Shown here: positions 55,235 to 63,294 of the stretch, in pieces
Layout: the number at the start of each line of letters is the position of its first letter
Position numbering within the stretch: the first letter of the stretch is position 1
Assembly: GCF_019931575.1 (NCBI RefSeq)
Contig: NZ_CP082923.1
Coordinates: 3,968,001-4,032,000, forward strand
Reading direction: 5' to 3'
Length of the DNA: 64,000 nucleotides
Origin: Caulobacter segnis
GTDB lineage: Bacteria > Pseudomonadota > Alphaproteobacteria > Caulobacterales > Caulobacteraceae
Made by a program: the position numbers and the translations under genes
The notes under the pieces: generated by a model
The model's database searches: none
Seen by the model: only the letters and a program-made list of their open reading frames with translations
What the model was told of the DNA's origin: nothing

Positions 55235-55617
55235 ATGACCGCCAGGATCCTGATCGTCGGCCAGGACGCCGATACGGTCGACTACGCCGCGCCGGGCATC
55301 ATGCCCGGCATGACGGCCGAGAAGGTCCGCGCGGGCCTGGCCGCCTCGAAGGCGGCGCTGGAGGCCCAGGGCCACGCCTGCGACGTGCTCGAGGTCCAGC
55401 CCGACCCGGCCACCGCCGAGGCCGAGGTCCGCGCCGGCTGGCCGGCGCGGCCTACGACGTGGTGGTGGTCGGCGCGGGCATCCGCAATCCGCCGCCCAAG
55501 CTCTTCCTGTTCGAGACGGTATTGAACGCCATCCACACGGGCGCGCCGACCGCCCGGATCGCGTTCAACACCCGGCCGGACGACAGCGACGCGGCGGCCC
55601 TGCGCTGGTTGACGTGA
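55235..55617 (+). pseudogene. Small unknown protein, frameshifted in the middle
   Basis: ATG 55235 starts a good reading frame (TARILIVGQDADTVDYAAPG) that loses sense after codon 67. From about 55435 another frame continues with an equally protein-like sequence, VVVVGAGIRNPPPKLFLF, to a TGA at 55615-55617. One missing C at 55433-55435 explains this: restoring it gives GCC CGG CTG GCC and one protein of about 127 residues. The whole looks like a small Rossmann or receiver-like fold. It is either a recent frameshift or a sequence error; family unknown. Confidence 0.75.
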
Positions 55618-55711
55618 AGAGGCGGGCGGGACGCTAGGTTCTCGCCTCACCGGCCAACTCGCGATAGTCAGGGCCCCGGCGGCCGCGCGGGCCGCGCCAG
55701 GACGCCGCCGC

Positions 55712-56449
55712 ATGACCGAAGGCCCACGGGACGCCGCCGCTGCTCCGGCCTCCTTCGCCGACAAGCTGACCGGGGGGCTGGTGACCATCGCCCTGGTGAG
55801 CGGCGGCCTCGCCAGCCTGACACTGATCCAGGTGCTGTTCGAGCACCGCGACGCCCGGATTCTGCGCACCATTCCCGATGTGCTGGTCACCTGGCGCGAG
55901 CCGGCCGACCTGTTCCTGCCGATGATGCTGATCGGCGTCGCGCCGCTGATCCTGGTGCCCGGCTTCTTCGGCCTGAACCGCGCCATGACCGTCTTCGCGC
56001 TCCGGACCCGCTGGCGCATGGTGGCCCTGGCGGCCGGCGCCGTCGCGGCCGGCGTCGCCTGGGGCGCGTTGGCCGGCCGCGCCGAGGTCGGGGTCGCCAC
56101 GCGCTTCGGCGCGGCCTGGCTCTATGACGGCAAGCCTCGCGAGCACTGGTCCTGGGGCGCGGCGACCAGCGTTGGCGCGGCCTGCGTCAACCAGCGCGAC
56201 GAGGCGACGGGCAAGGTCACGCCGCGACTGAACTACGACGTGGCCTTCCCGAGCGGGCGGGAAGCCAACCTGGCGCGCGACGCCGGCGATGTGCGGAAAC
56301 TGATGGGGCGGCTGGCCCCGATCGACGAGAGCCTGCGGGCGCGGGGCGTGCCGAGGTTCGTCAGCACCGACGAAGGGTGCATGGCCTATTACGGGCGGGG
56401 ACTATCCCCAGACGAACAGGCGCGGTTGCGCGGCCTGCTCGGCCGCTGA
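55712..56449 (+). CDS. Hypothetical protein with three membrane helices
   Basis: A 245-residue protein with hydrophobic segments at about 20-42, 70-92 and 100-122. The C-terminal half is a soluble domain with RFGAAWLYDGKPREHWSWGA, NYDVAFPSGREANLARDAGDVRKL and ESLRARGVPRFVSTDEGCM. The topology suggests a sensor or periplasmic domain anchored by helices. No family recognised. No operon partner; flanked by the frameshifted gene and a small opposite-strand ORF. Confidence 0.7.
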   Translation: MTEGPRDAAAAPASFADKLTGGLVTIALVSGGLASLTLIQVLFEHRDARILRTIPDVLVTWREPADLFLPMMLIGVAPLILVPGFFGLNRAMTVFALRTRWRMVALAAGAVAAGVAWGALAGRAEVGVATRFGAAWLYDGKPREHWSWGAATSVGAACVNQRDEATGKVTPRLNYDVAFPSGREANLARDAGDVRKLMGRLAPIDESLRARGVPRFVSTDEGCMAYYGRGLSPDEQARLRGLLGR

Positions 56450-56473
56450 ACGCGGCCGTGCGGGCTTTAAGGA

Positions 56474-56638
56474 TCAGCCGATCTGATCGATGACGATGGC
56501 GCGCAGCTCGGCGCGCGTGAGGCCCGGCCACACCCAGTCCGAGGCGGCGGGCCGCGTCGACGAGGTCTTGGCATGAGAGGGCGTGGTGTTGCGGAGCTCG
56601 CGCCGAATGGCGGCCTCGCGGGTAACGGTGGTTTTCAT
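56474..56638 (-). CDS. Small ORF (54 residues), possible gene
   Basis: A short frame from ATG 56638 to TGA 56474-56476. The product is basic in the first half (MKTTVTREAAIRRELR) and ends LTRAELRAIVIDQIG, with a WVWPG segment in the middle. GGAA about 4-8 nt upstream is only a weak ribosome site. The helix-like C-terminus and codon use are protein-like, but the length and position between two genes leave real doubt. Confidence 0.4.
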   Translation of the reverse strand: MKTTVTREAAIRRELRNTTPSHAKTSSTRPAASDWVWPGLTRAELRAIVIDQIG

Positions 56639-56948
56639 AAAGTTCCAGACAAGGGCCGGGCGTGTCGCCAGGCCGTAAAGATCGAAAGAGTGGATGGTTC
56701 CGCCCGGGAGCGTCGCGAACGACGCGACCAGCGGGCGACGGAAAACGCCTCAGGCGTTCGACCCTTTCTCCGGTTGGGAGACGGCGGGCCGGAAGCGATT
56801 AGCGGCTTCCTGTGTAGCATATGGTTAGCCGTTTGTCGGATTCAACCGCCGCGACATGAACGCGCGGGGAGGACACCCTCGGCGGGCCGCCGACGGACGT
56901 TGACAGACGACGGCTTTGCAAACCTGATGGCGGGGTTCGCGCGACCGG
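56639..56948. other. Gene-free region before a small membrane protein
   Basis: No convincing gene. Two hairpin-like dyads are seen: AACGCCT-C-AGGCGTT (about 56744-56758) and GGAAGC-GATTAGC-GGCTTCC (about 56793-56811), with one GATTC site at about 56840. The promoter for 56949 is likely in the AT-richer part around 56810-56835. Confidence 0.4.
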
Positions 56949-57254
56949 ATGGCCTGGATGCTGATCAGCCTCTTGCTCTTCTTCTACATCTTCATCTGGC
57001 CGCTGATCCTGCCCTTGATCTGCATCGTCGCCGTGGCCCGCGCCCCGCGCTCGACCCTGGTGAAGGTCATCGTGCGCATGGCCGTGCTGATCGCGGTGTC
57101 GACCCTCCCGCTCATCGTCGAGATCCAGACCGCCGCCGACCACGACCTCCCCGCGGCGTCCCTGATGCTCTATCCGATCGCGGTGGCCTGCCTGGCGGTC
57201 ACCGCTCTGGTCCGGGCGATGCTGATCGGGGTGGGCAAGAAGGCGCCGGCTTAG
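56949..57254 (+). CDS. Small membrane protein, unknown
   Basis: A 101-residue protein with three hydrophobic segments (about 5-28, 41-57 and 70-92), beginning MAWMLISLLLFFYIFIWPL. Between them is a short basic loop with ARAPRSTLVK. It has no recognisable family and no operon partner. The ATG lies in a natural context after the gene-free region. Confidence 0.65.
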   Translation: MAWMLISLLLFFYIFIWPLILPLICIVAVARAPRSTLVKVIVRMAVLIAVSTLPLIVEIQTAADHDLPAASLMLYPIAVACLAVTALVRAMLIGVGKKAPA

Positions 57255-57364
57255 GGGCGGCGATCCCCACCCGACCCGCTACGTGGAGCCTCTTTCCCAC
57301 ACGGAGGAGAGAAGAGCGCGACGCGCGAGTTGACGATCCGGCTCCACCATGACTAGAACATTCC

Positions 57365-57604
57365 ATGAACACGCCGTCTCCATTGCGGAAGCTGGGCGGG
57401 AGGATCCGGGCGCTGCGGACGGCGGCCGGACTGGCGCCGGCCCGGCTGGCGGCGGCGGCGATGATCGAGGAGGAGACCCTGGCGGCGATCGAGGCGGGGC
57501 GGCGCGACCCCGACTATCTGGTCCTGAAGCGGCTGGCCGAGGCGCTGGGCGTCAGCGTCGGGGCGTTGCTGTCGGCGATGGAGGATCCGGACCAGCCTCC
57601 GTAG
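57365..57604 (+). CDS. Small XRE-family HTH protein
   Basis: A 79-residue helix-turn-helix protein: LGGRIRALRTAAGLAPARLAAAAMIEEETLAAIEAGRR (positions about 9-47, quoted in part) and LKRLAEALGVSVGALL form the five helices of the XRE/Cro fold. There is no effector domain. ATG 57365 starts it, only 12 bp downstream of an alternative out-of-frame ATG. It lies 10 bp before a 32-bp inverted repeat pair, and with the two other XRE genes makes a three-regulator cluster. Confidence 0.8.
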   Translation: MNTPSPLRKLGGRIRALRTAAGLAPARLAAAAMIEEETLAAIEAGRRDPDYLVLKRLAEALGVSVGALLSAMEDPDQPP

Positions 57605-57613
57605 AGCCACATT

Positions 57614-57719
57614 CCGCTCATCCCCGCGAAAGCGGGGACCCAAGCGGCGGCGGAGCGTAGAGCCCCGAGCCCAGAAGATCAGACTCGGCTTGGGTCCCCG
57701 CTTTCGCGGGGATGAGCGG
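57614..57719. repeat. 32-bp perfect inverted repeat pair (REP-like)
   Basis: Arms at 57614-57645 and 57688-57719 are perfect reverse complements over 32 bp, with a 42-bp spacer. Each arm has an inner hairpin CCCCGC-GAAA-GCGGGG followed by ACCCAAGC. A GANTC site (GACTC, 57682-57686) lies beside the right arm. This type of long repeat near CcrM sites is known in Caulobacter. It lies between two convergent XRE genes. Confidence 0.85.
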
Positions 57720-57737
57720 CGTCTAGCGCATATTGGT

Positions 57738-57956
57738 TCAGAGCCGCCCGACCAGCTCCGACAGCCGGATCTCCAGGGCGCGGGCCAGCTGGAACAGCGT
57801 GGTGGCGCTGGGATTGCGCTCGCCGCGCTCCAGCAGGCCGACATAGTTGCGATGCAGGCCGGCCAGCTCGGCCAGGGCTTCCTGGCTGAGGTTCCGGGCC
57901 TTGCGGCGGTCGCGGATTTCTCGCCCCAGGGCGGTCAGGTCGGAGTCTTCGGCCAC
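57738..57956 (-). CDS. XRE-family HTH regulator
   Basis: A 72-residue protein with LGREIRDRRKARNLSQEALAEL and LHRNYVGLLERGERNPSATTL, which is the classic XRE DNA-binding fold. The start is GTG 57956, with AAGG about 8 nt upstream. It is divergent from the third XRE gene at 58038, sharing an 81-bp gap with a 19-bp palindrome. Autoregulation by this site is likely. Confidence 0.85.
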   Translation of the reverse strand: MAEDSDLTALGREIRDRRKARNLSQEALAELAGLHRNYVGLLERGERNPSATTLFQLARALEIRLSELVGRL

Positions 57957-57988
57957 GCGCGACCCTTGCCTTGGTCGCTCCGCGCATC

Positions 57989-58007
57989 TACACACCTTCA
58001 GTGTGTA
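57989..58007. promoter_or_regulatory. 19-bp palindromic operator between two XRE genes
   Basis: TACACAC (57989-57995), CTTCA, GTGTGTA (58001-58007): a perfect 7-bp dyad centred in the 81-bp divergent gap. Position and symmetry fit the operator of one or both flanking XRE regulators. Confidence 0.7.
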
Positions 58008-58037
58008 TTTTTCGCGCCGAAGTCGAGGATCACACGC

Positions 58038-58445
58038 ATGGGTCGCCAAACACGTCCGCTGTCCGTCGCCGTCCATCCGGTCGACCGCCATGTCGGCCAG
58101 GTGCTGCGCGCCCGCCGCCGGGCGCTGCAGCTCAGCCAGTCGGCGGTGGCAGCCCGCCTGGGGATCAGCTTCCAGCAGCTGCAGAAGTACGAGCGCGGGA
58201 CCAACCGGATCAGCGCCTCGGCGCTGCACGGCCTGTCGCTGGCGCTGGACCTGCCGGTGGCGCGGTTCTTCGAGGGCTTGGCCGAGCCGCAGAGCCCCGA
58301 CAGCGCGCGCGGCCGCGACCTGGTCGCCGAGATGGTCGCCGCCCCGGAGGGCCCGGCCCTGGCCGAGGCCTTCCTGAACCTGCCGCCGGGCCCGATCCGC
58401 AACCGGCTGACGGCCCTGGCGCGCGCGATCGGGACGGTGCGGTGA
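58038..58445 (+). CDS. XRE-family HTH regulator with C-terminal extension
   Basis: A 135-residue regulator. The HTH (about 17-75) has VGQVLRARRRALQLSQSAVAARLGISFQQLQKYERG in description, of the form in which helix 3 reads GISFQQLQKYERGTN, common in alphaproteobacterial regulators. A C-terminal 55-residue extension with DLVAEMVAAPEGPALAEAFL follows. ATG 58038 is taken. It is divergent from the XRE gene at 57956. A repeat element follows. Confidence 0.85.
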   Translation: MGRQTRPLSVAVHPVDRHVGQVLRARRRALQLSQSAVAARLGISFQQLQKYERGTNRISASALHGLSLALDLPVARFFEGLAEPQSPDSARGRDLVAEMVAAPEGPALAEAFLNLPPGPIRNRLTALARAIGTVR

Positions 58446-58454
58446 GGCCCAGAT

Positions 58455-58632
58455 CCTCCCCCTAGCGGGGGAGAGGGATGCCCTAACTCTCCTCCCCCTC
58501 TGGGGGAGGGGGACCGGCGAACGCCGGTGGAGGGGGCTTTGGGGCGAAGTATGGTCGGCGCCGCTTCGCGGACCCCCTCCGTCTCCGCGCGTATTCGCGC
58601 GGATCCACCTCCCCTAATGGGGAGGAGATTTC
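58455..58632. repeat. Modular palindromic intergenic repeat, copy F
   Basis: A full-length element with CTCCCCC/GGGGGAG ends, CCGGCG-AA-CGCCGG (58514-58527), a CCGC-TTC-GCGG hairpin (about 58561-58571) and CCGCGCG-TATT-CGCGCGG (58585-58602). The last stem replaces the CGATGCG/CGCATCG pair of copies B and G with fully compensating changes. An additional CTCCCCCTAGCGGGGGAG unit stands at its left end. Confidence 0.85.
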
Positions 58633-58637
58633 CGCCC

Positions 58638-59660
<1,023 letters not shown>

Positions 59661-59689
59661 CTAAGGTCAGGCAAGAGGGCGCAAGCGTC

Positions 59690-60652
59690 CTACTGCAGGC
59701 CCGCGCGGCCGATGGCGTAGAAGCGTTCGGCGCGCTGCTCGCGCAGCTGCTGGGCGCTCATATGGGCCATGGCCTTCAGCTCTTCCTCGACCGCGTCGCC
59801 GACGGCCTGGATGGCCACGTCCTGGTTCGAGTGGGCGCCGCCGGCCGGCTCGTCGACGATGCGGTCGACGATGCCCAGCTTGATCAGGTCCTGGGCGGTG
59901 ATGCGCATGTTGGTGGCCGCGTCCTTGGCCCGGGCGCCGTCGCGCCACAGGATCGAGGCCGCGCCTTCCGGCGAGATCACCGAATAGATCGAGTGCTCCA
60001 GGATCAGCACGCGGTTGGCGCCGGCGAGCGCGATGGCTCCGCCCGAACCGCCCTCGCCGACGATCGTGGCGACCATCGGGGTGCCCAGGGTCAGGCAGCG
60101 CTCGGTCGAGCGGGCGATGGCCTCGGCCTGGCCGCGCTCCTCGGCGCCCAGGCCCGGATAGGCGCCGGCGGTGTCGACGAAGGTGATGACCGGCAGGGAG
60201 AAGCGCTCGGCCATGTCCATCAGCCGGACGGCCTTGCGGTAGCCTTCCGGGCGGGCCATGCCGAAGTTGTGCTTCAGGCGCGTGGTGGTGTCGTGGCCCT
60301 TCTCGTGGCCCATGACCACGACGGGCTGGCCGCGGAAGCGGCCCAGGCCGCCGACGATAGCCTGGTCGTCGGCGAACTTGCGGTCGCCGCGCAGCTCGAC
60401 GAACTCGTCGATCAGGCCCGCGACATAATCGCGCAGGTGCGGACGCTGCGGATGCCGGGCGACCATGGTCTTCTGCCAGGCGTCCAGATTGGCGTAGGCC
60501 TCCTTGCGGAGTTCCTGGGCGCGGTCGCGCAGGGCCTGGATCTCGAGGTCGAACGCCCCCGGTCCAGCGGTCTCGGAGAGCCGGGACAGCTCCTCGATTT
60601 TGCTTTCCAGGTCAGCGATTGGGCGTTCGAAATCGAGATAATGGGCGGCCAT
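59690..60652 (-). CDS. accA: Acetyl-CoA carboxylase carboxyltransferase subunit alpha AccA
   Basis: The alpha subunit of the carboxyltransferase that makes malonyl-CoA for fatty-acid synthesis, working with AccD, BirA-type biotinyl carrier and AccC encoded elsewhere. The 320-residue product begins YLDFERPIADLESKIEEL, and contains PEGYRKAVRLMDMAERF, FVDTAGAYPGLGAEERGQAEAIA and GEGGSGGAIALA, all typical. It ends with a charged helical tail. It is transcribed from a 285-bp region with five GANTC methylation sites, an unusual cluster. Confidence 0.97.
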   Translation of the reverse strand: MAAHYLDFERPIADLESKIEELSRLSETAGPGAFDLEIQALRDRAQELRKEAYANLDAWQKTMVARHPQRPHLRDYVAGLIDEFVELRGDRKFADDQAIVGGLGRFRGQPVVVMGHEKGHDTTTRLKHNFGMARPEGYRKAVRLMDMAERFSLPVITFVDTAGAYPGLGAEERGQAEAIARSTERCLTLGTPMVATIVGEGGSGGAIALAGANRVLILEHSIYSVISPEGAASILWRDGARAKDAATNMRITAQDLIKLGIVDRIVDEPAGGAHSNQDVAIQAVGDAVEEELKAMAHMSAQQLREQRAERFYAIGRAGLQ

Positions 60653-60937
60653 GGACTCTTAAACGTCGCCGTGAATGAAAGGGTGCGAACCTAGTGGCGG
60701 AATGCGCCGAGGGAAAGAGGCGAGATTCCGTCGGGCAACCGCCCTCATGACGCCTCGTTTTATCCACAGGCTGAAAGACGCCTTCCCCAGGTGAGTCTCG
60801 AAACGAGACTCTCTGCTCTGGTGAATCGCGACATAGAGTCCTATGTTCTTTTGTAGCAGGTCGCGGAAGACGACTTGCGCCCGCGGCCCCCGCCATCGAA
60901 CGTGAGCGGCCCCGCCTGATGAGAGCGCACAGTTCCC
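60653..60937. promoter_or_regulatory. Control region with a GANTC cluster between accA and a small gene
   Basis: No gene in 285 bp. Five GANTC sites lie within 117 bp: GATTC (60724-60728), GAGTC (60793-60797), GACTC (60807-60811), GAATC (60823-60827) and GAGTC (60836-60840). Two of these form the ends of a perfect palindrome, GAGTCTCG-AAA-CGAGACTC (60793-60811), and another lies in CATAG-AGTC-CTATG (60832-60845). A TTAAACG start region for accA lies near 60659. Methylation by CcrM could link these genes to the cell cycle. Confidence 0.7.
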
Positions 60938-61135
60938 ATGCAGGTGTTCACTTTTTTCTGTGTCGAGTCCGACGGCTCGGTCCCCCGCTTCGACGTCACG
61001 GCCTGCGCCGATGACAAGGCCGCCCGCGCGCGCGCCTTCGAACTCCTGGACATGCACCACCGCTGCGACTTCGTCGAAGTCTGGCGCGGCTCGCAGCGCG
61101 TGTTCGACGTCAGCGCCCAGGCGGTGGCCGCCTAG
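60938..61135 (+). CDS. Small hypothetical protein
   Basis: A 65-residue cytoplasmic protein, MQVFTFFCVESDGSVPRF at the start, with two Cys and a HH-R pair in the middle (ELLDMHHRCDFVEVW). The amphipathic alpha-beta pattern and the good codon use suggest a real protein; no family is recognised. It lies beyond the GANTC cluster, and is divergent from accA. The ribosome site is weak (GAGAG 16 nt upstream). Confidence 0.65.
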   Translation: MQVFTFFCVESDGSVPRFDVTACADDKAARARAFELLDMHHRCDFVEVWRGSQRVFDVSAQAVAA

Positions 61136-61260
61136 AGCGCGCCGCCTTCCGCGCGCCATGTCCCGCGCGACGCATGATTGCGCCGCAACCTGAGCGGCTG
61201 TAGCCTCCGCGTCCGGATGGCGCCCGAGACGGGCTCCGCATTCCGGAAGGCCGCCGCTCC

Positions 61261-62643
61261 ATGGACGCCACCGTCCTTTCCGCGCCGCTGATCCCACCCG
61301 CCCCGAAAGTTCACGCCCGTCCCCTCGGCGGCTCGGTCCTCGGCGACGTCCGGATCGCCCTCGAGATGGGCCGCAACCTGATCGGGGCCTGGTCCGAGGC
61401 CGACTTCGACGACCTGATCACCCCCTATCGCTTCATGGGCCAGCCGGGTCTGGTGGTCAGCGACCCCGTCGGCGTGCGTCAGGTCCTTTCGTCTCCCCAT
61501 TTCCGCCGCCCGGTGAAGCTGGGCCGCCCCTTGAAGCCGCTGGTCGGCGAGGGCCTGCTGCTCAGCGAGGGCGAGGCCTGGAAGCGGCAGCGCAAGAGCC
61601 TGGCCCCGGTCTTCACCCCCGCCGCGATCGGCGGCCTGACGCCGCACTTCGTCGACGCTGGCGCCACGCTGGTCGAACGCCTGGCCGGCCGCGATCGCGC
61701 CAACCTGTCGGAGGCCTTTCACCACGCCGCCCTCGACGCCGTGCTCCGCGCGCTCTTCTCGCGCCGCGCCGACCAGGATGGCGCCGTGCTCGCAGAGATC
61801 GCCCGCCGCTACCTGGAGGGACCTGCGCATTTCCGCTTCCTCGACTTCGTCGGCCGGGGCCTCGACGACCTGACCTTCGCCGATGGCGACCGCCGACGGC
61901 TGGGCGGGCGCTGGCTGGCGGCGGTCGATGCGATCATCGCCGAGCGGCGCGTCGCGCCTCAAGCCGGCGACCTGCTGGACCGCCTGCTGGCCGCGCGCGA
62001 CGAGGACGGCCGCCCCCTGCCCGACCACGAGGTGCGCGACCAGTGCAGCTCGATGCTGGCGGCGGGCTTCGAGACCACCTCGCGGCTGCTGTTCTGGGCG
62101 ACCTATCTTCTGGCCCTGGACCCGGCGACGCAGGACCGCGTCCGCGCCGAGGTCCAGGCCTTCCCGGCCGCGCGCGTGGCCGGCCTGGACGACCTCAAGG
62201 CCTGGCCGCTGATGCGGTCGGTGCTGTTCGAGACCCTGCGGCTCTATCCCGCCGCCCCGACCTTCGGCCGCCAGGCCCTGGTCGATGGCGAGGTGCTGGG
62301 CCATCCGATCCAGGCTGGCGGCTCGGTCACCATCAGCCCGTGGCTGATGCACCGGCACCGCAAGCTGTGGGACGCCCCGACCGCCTTCCGGCCCGAGCGC
62401 TTCATCGACCAGGCCCATCCCTGGGGCCACGAGGCCTTCATCCCGTTCGGCGCGGGCCCGCGCGTCTGCATCGGGGCCGGCTTCGCCCTGGCGGAGGCCC
62501 AGATCGTGCTGGCCAGCCTGTTGGCGCGGTTCCGGCTGGCCATGGCCGACGAGCGGCCCGTGCTGCCCAAGGCCTCGATCACTCTGGGGCCCGACCACGA
62601 ACCCGAGTTCGTTCTGGAGCCGATCCTGCAAGCGCAGACTTAG
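61261..62643 (+). CDS. Cytochrome P450
   Basis: A 460-residue soluble bacterial P450 monooxygenase. The I-helix AAGFETTS, the K-helix ETLRLYP and the haem loop FGAGPRVCIGAGFALAEA with axial Cys403 are all intact. There is no membrane anchor or reductase domain. ATG 61261 follows a 126-bp gap after the small gene. The start region has Pro-rich residues, as in other P450s. Ferredoxin partners are not encoded in the window. The substrate is unknown; fatty-acid or terpenoid hydroxylation is possible from the form. Confidence 0.95.
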   Translation: MDATVLSAPLIPPAPKVHARPLGGSVLGDVRIALEMGRNLIGAWSEADFDDLITPYRFMGQPGLVVSDPVGVRQVLSSPHFRRPVKLGRPLKPLVGEGLLLSEGEAWKRQRKSLAPVFTPAAIGGLTPHFVDAGATLVERLAGRDRANLSEAFHHAALDAVLRALFSRRADQDGAVLAEIARRYLEGPAHFRFLDFVGRGLDDLTFADGDRRRLGGRWLAAVDAIIAERRVAPQAGDLLDRLLAARDEDGRPLPDHEVRDQCSSMLAAGFETTSRLLFWATYLLALDPATQDRVRAEVQAFPAARVAGLDDLKAWPLMRSVLFETLRLYPAAPTFGRQALVDGEVLGHPIQAGGSVTISPWLMHRHRKLWDAPTAFRPERFIDQAHPWGHEAFIPFGAGPRVCIGAGFALAEAQIVLASLLARFRLAMADERPVLPKASITLGPDHEPEFVLEPILQAQT

Positions 62644-62711
62644 ATGGGCGCGGCCTTGATGCCGGTGCTAGGAAGCGCGAGCTTCCGCCCATCGCTTCAG
62701 GGGATCTCCGC

Positions 62712-63137
62712 ATGACCGACGCCGTCCACACCCGCCCGTTCGCCACGGCCACCGACACCGGCAGCGGCGGCCTGCAGACCTTCGTCACGGCGGGGCCGTC
62801 GACGATCGTGGCCGACATCTCGGTCGCCCAGGGCGGGCTGGACCTGGGGCCCGACCCGCACGAGCTGGTCGCCGCCGGCCTGGCGGCCTGCACCAGCATG
62901 ACCCTGCGGCTCTACGCCAACCAGAAGGGCTGGGAGATCAGCGCCATGCACGTCGAGGTCTTCTCGCACTTTGACGCCGACCAGACCCCGCACGAGCGCT
63001 TCGAGCGGATCATCACCCTCGAAGGCAACCTCAACGACGACCAGCGCGAGCGCCTGTTCCAGATCGCCGACAAGTGCCCGATCCACAAGCTGCTGACGGC
63101 GGGGGCCAGGGTGGTGACGACGGTGGGCGGGGAGTGA
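62712..63137 (+). CDS. OsmC/Ohr-family protein
   Basis: A 141-residue protein of the OsmC peroxiredoxin-like fold: PHELVAAGLAACTSMTLRLYA contains the first redox-type Cys, and QIADKCPIHKLL contains the second. These reduce organic hydroperoxides with lipoyl or thiol donors in the family. ATG 62712 is chosen. It follows the P450 gene by 68 bp on the same strand and may share its transcript. Confidence 0.9.
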   Translation: MTDAVHTRPFATATDTGSGGLQTFVTAGPSTIVADISVAQGGLDLGPDPHELVAAGLAACTSMTLRLYANQKGWEISAMHVEVFSHFDADQTPHERFERIITLEGNLNDDQRERLFQIADKCPIHKLLTAGARVVTTVGGE

Positions 63138-63144
63138 GGATCCC

Positions 63145-63294
63145 GCCCCTCTCTCCTCCCCCTTAGGGGGAGGGGGACCGGCGAACGCCGGTGGAGGGGG
63201 CTTTGGGGCGCTGAACGTCAGAACCGCTTGCGCGGACCCCCTCCGTCTCGATGCGTATTCGCATCGATCCACCTCCCCCTAATGGGGAGGAGGG
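63145..63294. repeat. Modular palindromic intergenic repeat, copy G
   Basis: A full-length element between convergent genes, with CTCCCCC/GGGGGAG end hairpins, CCGGCG-AA-CGCCGG (63178-63191), CCGC-TTGC-GCGG (about 63224-63235) and CGATGCG-TATT-CGCATCG (63249-63266). Nearly identical in reverse to the copy at 17948-18093, 45 kb away. Confidence 0.88.

Noticed and set aside
56573..57352. 259-residue plus-strand ORF across the gene-free region
   Set aside because: It overlaps a better small membrane-protein gene in another frame and has no family features.
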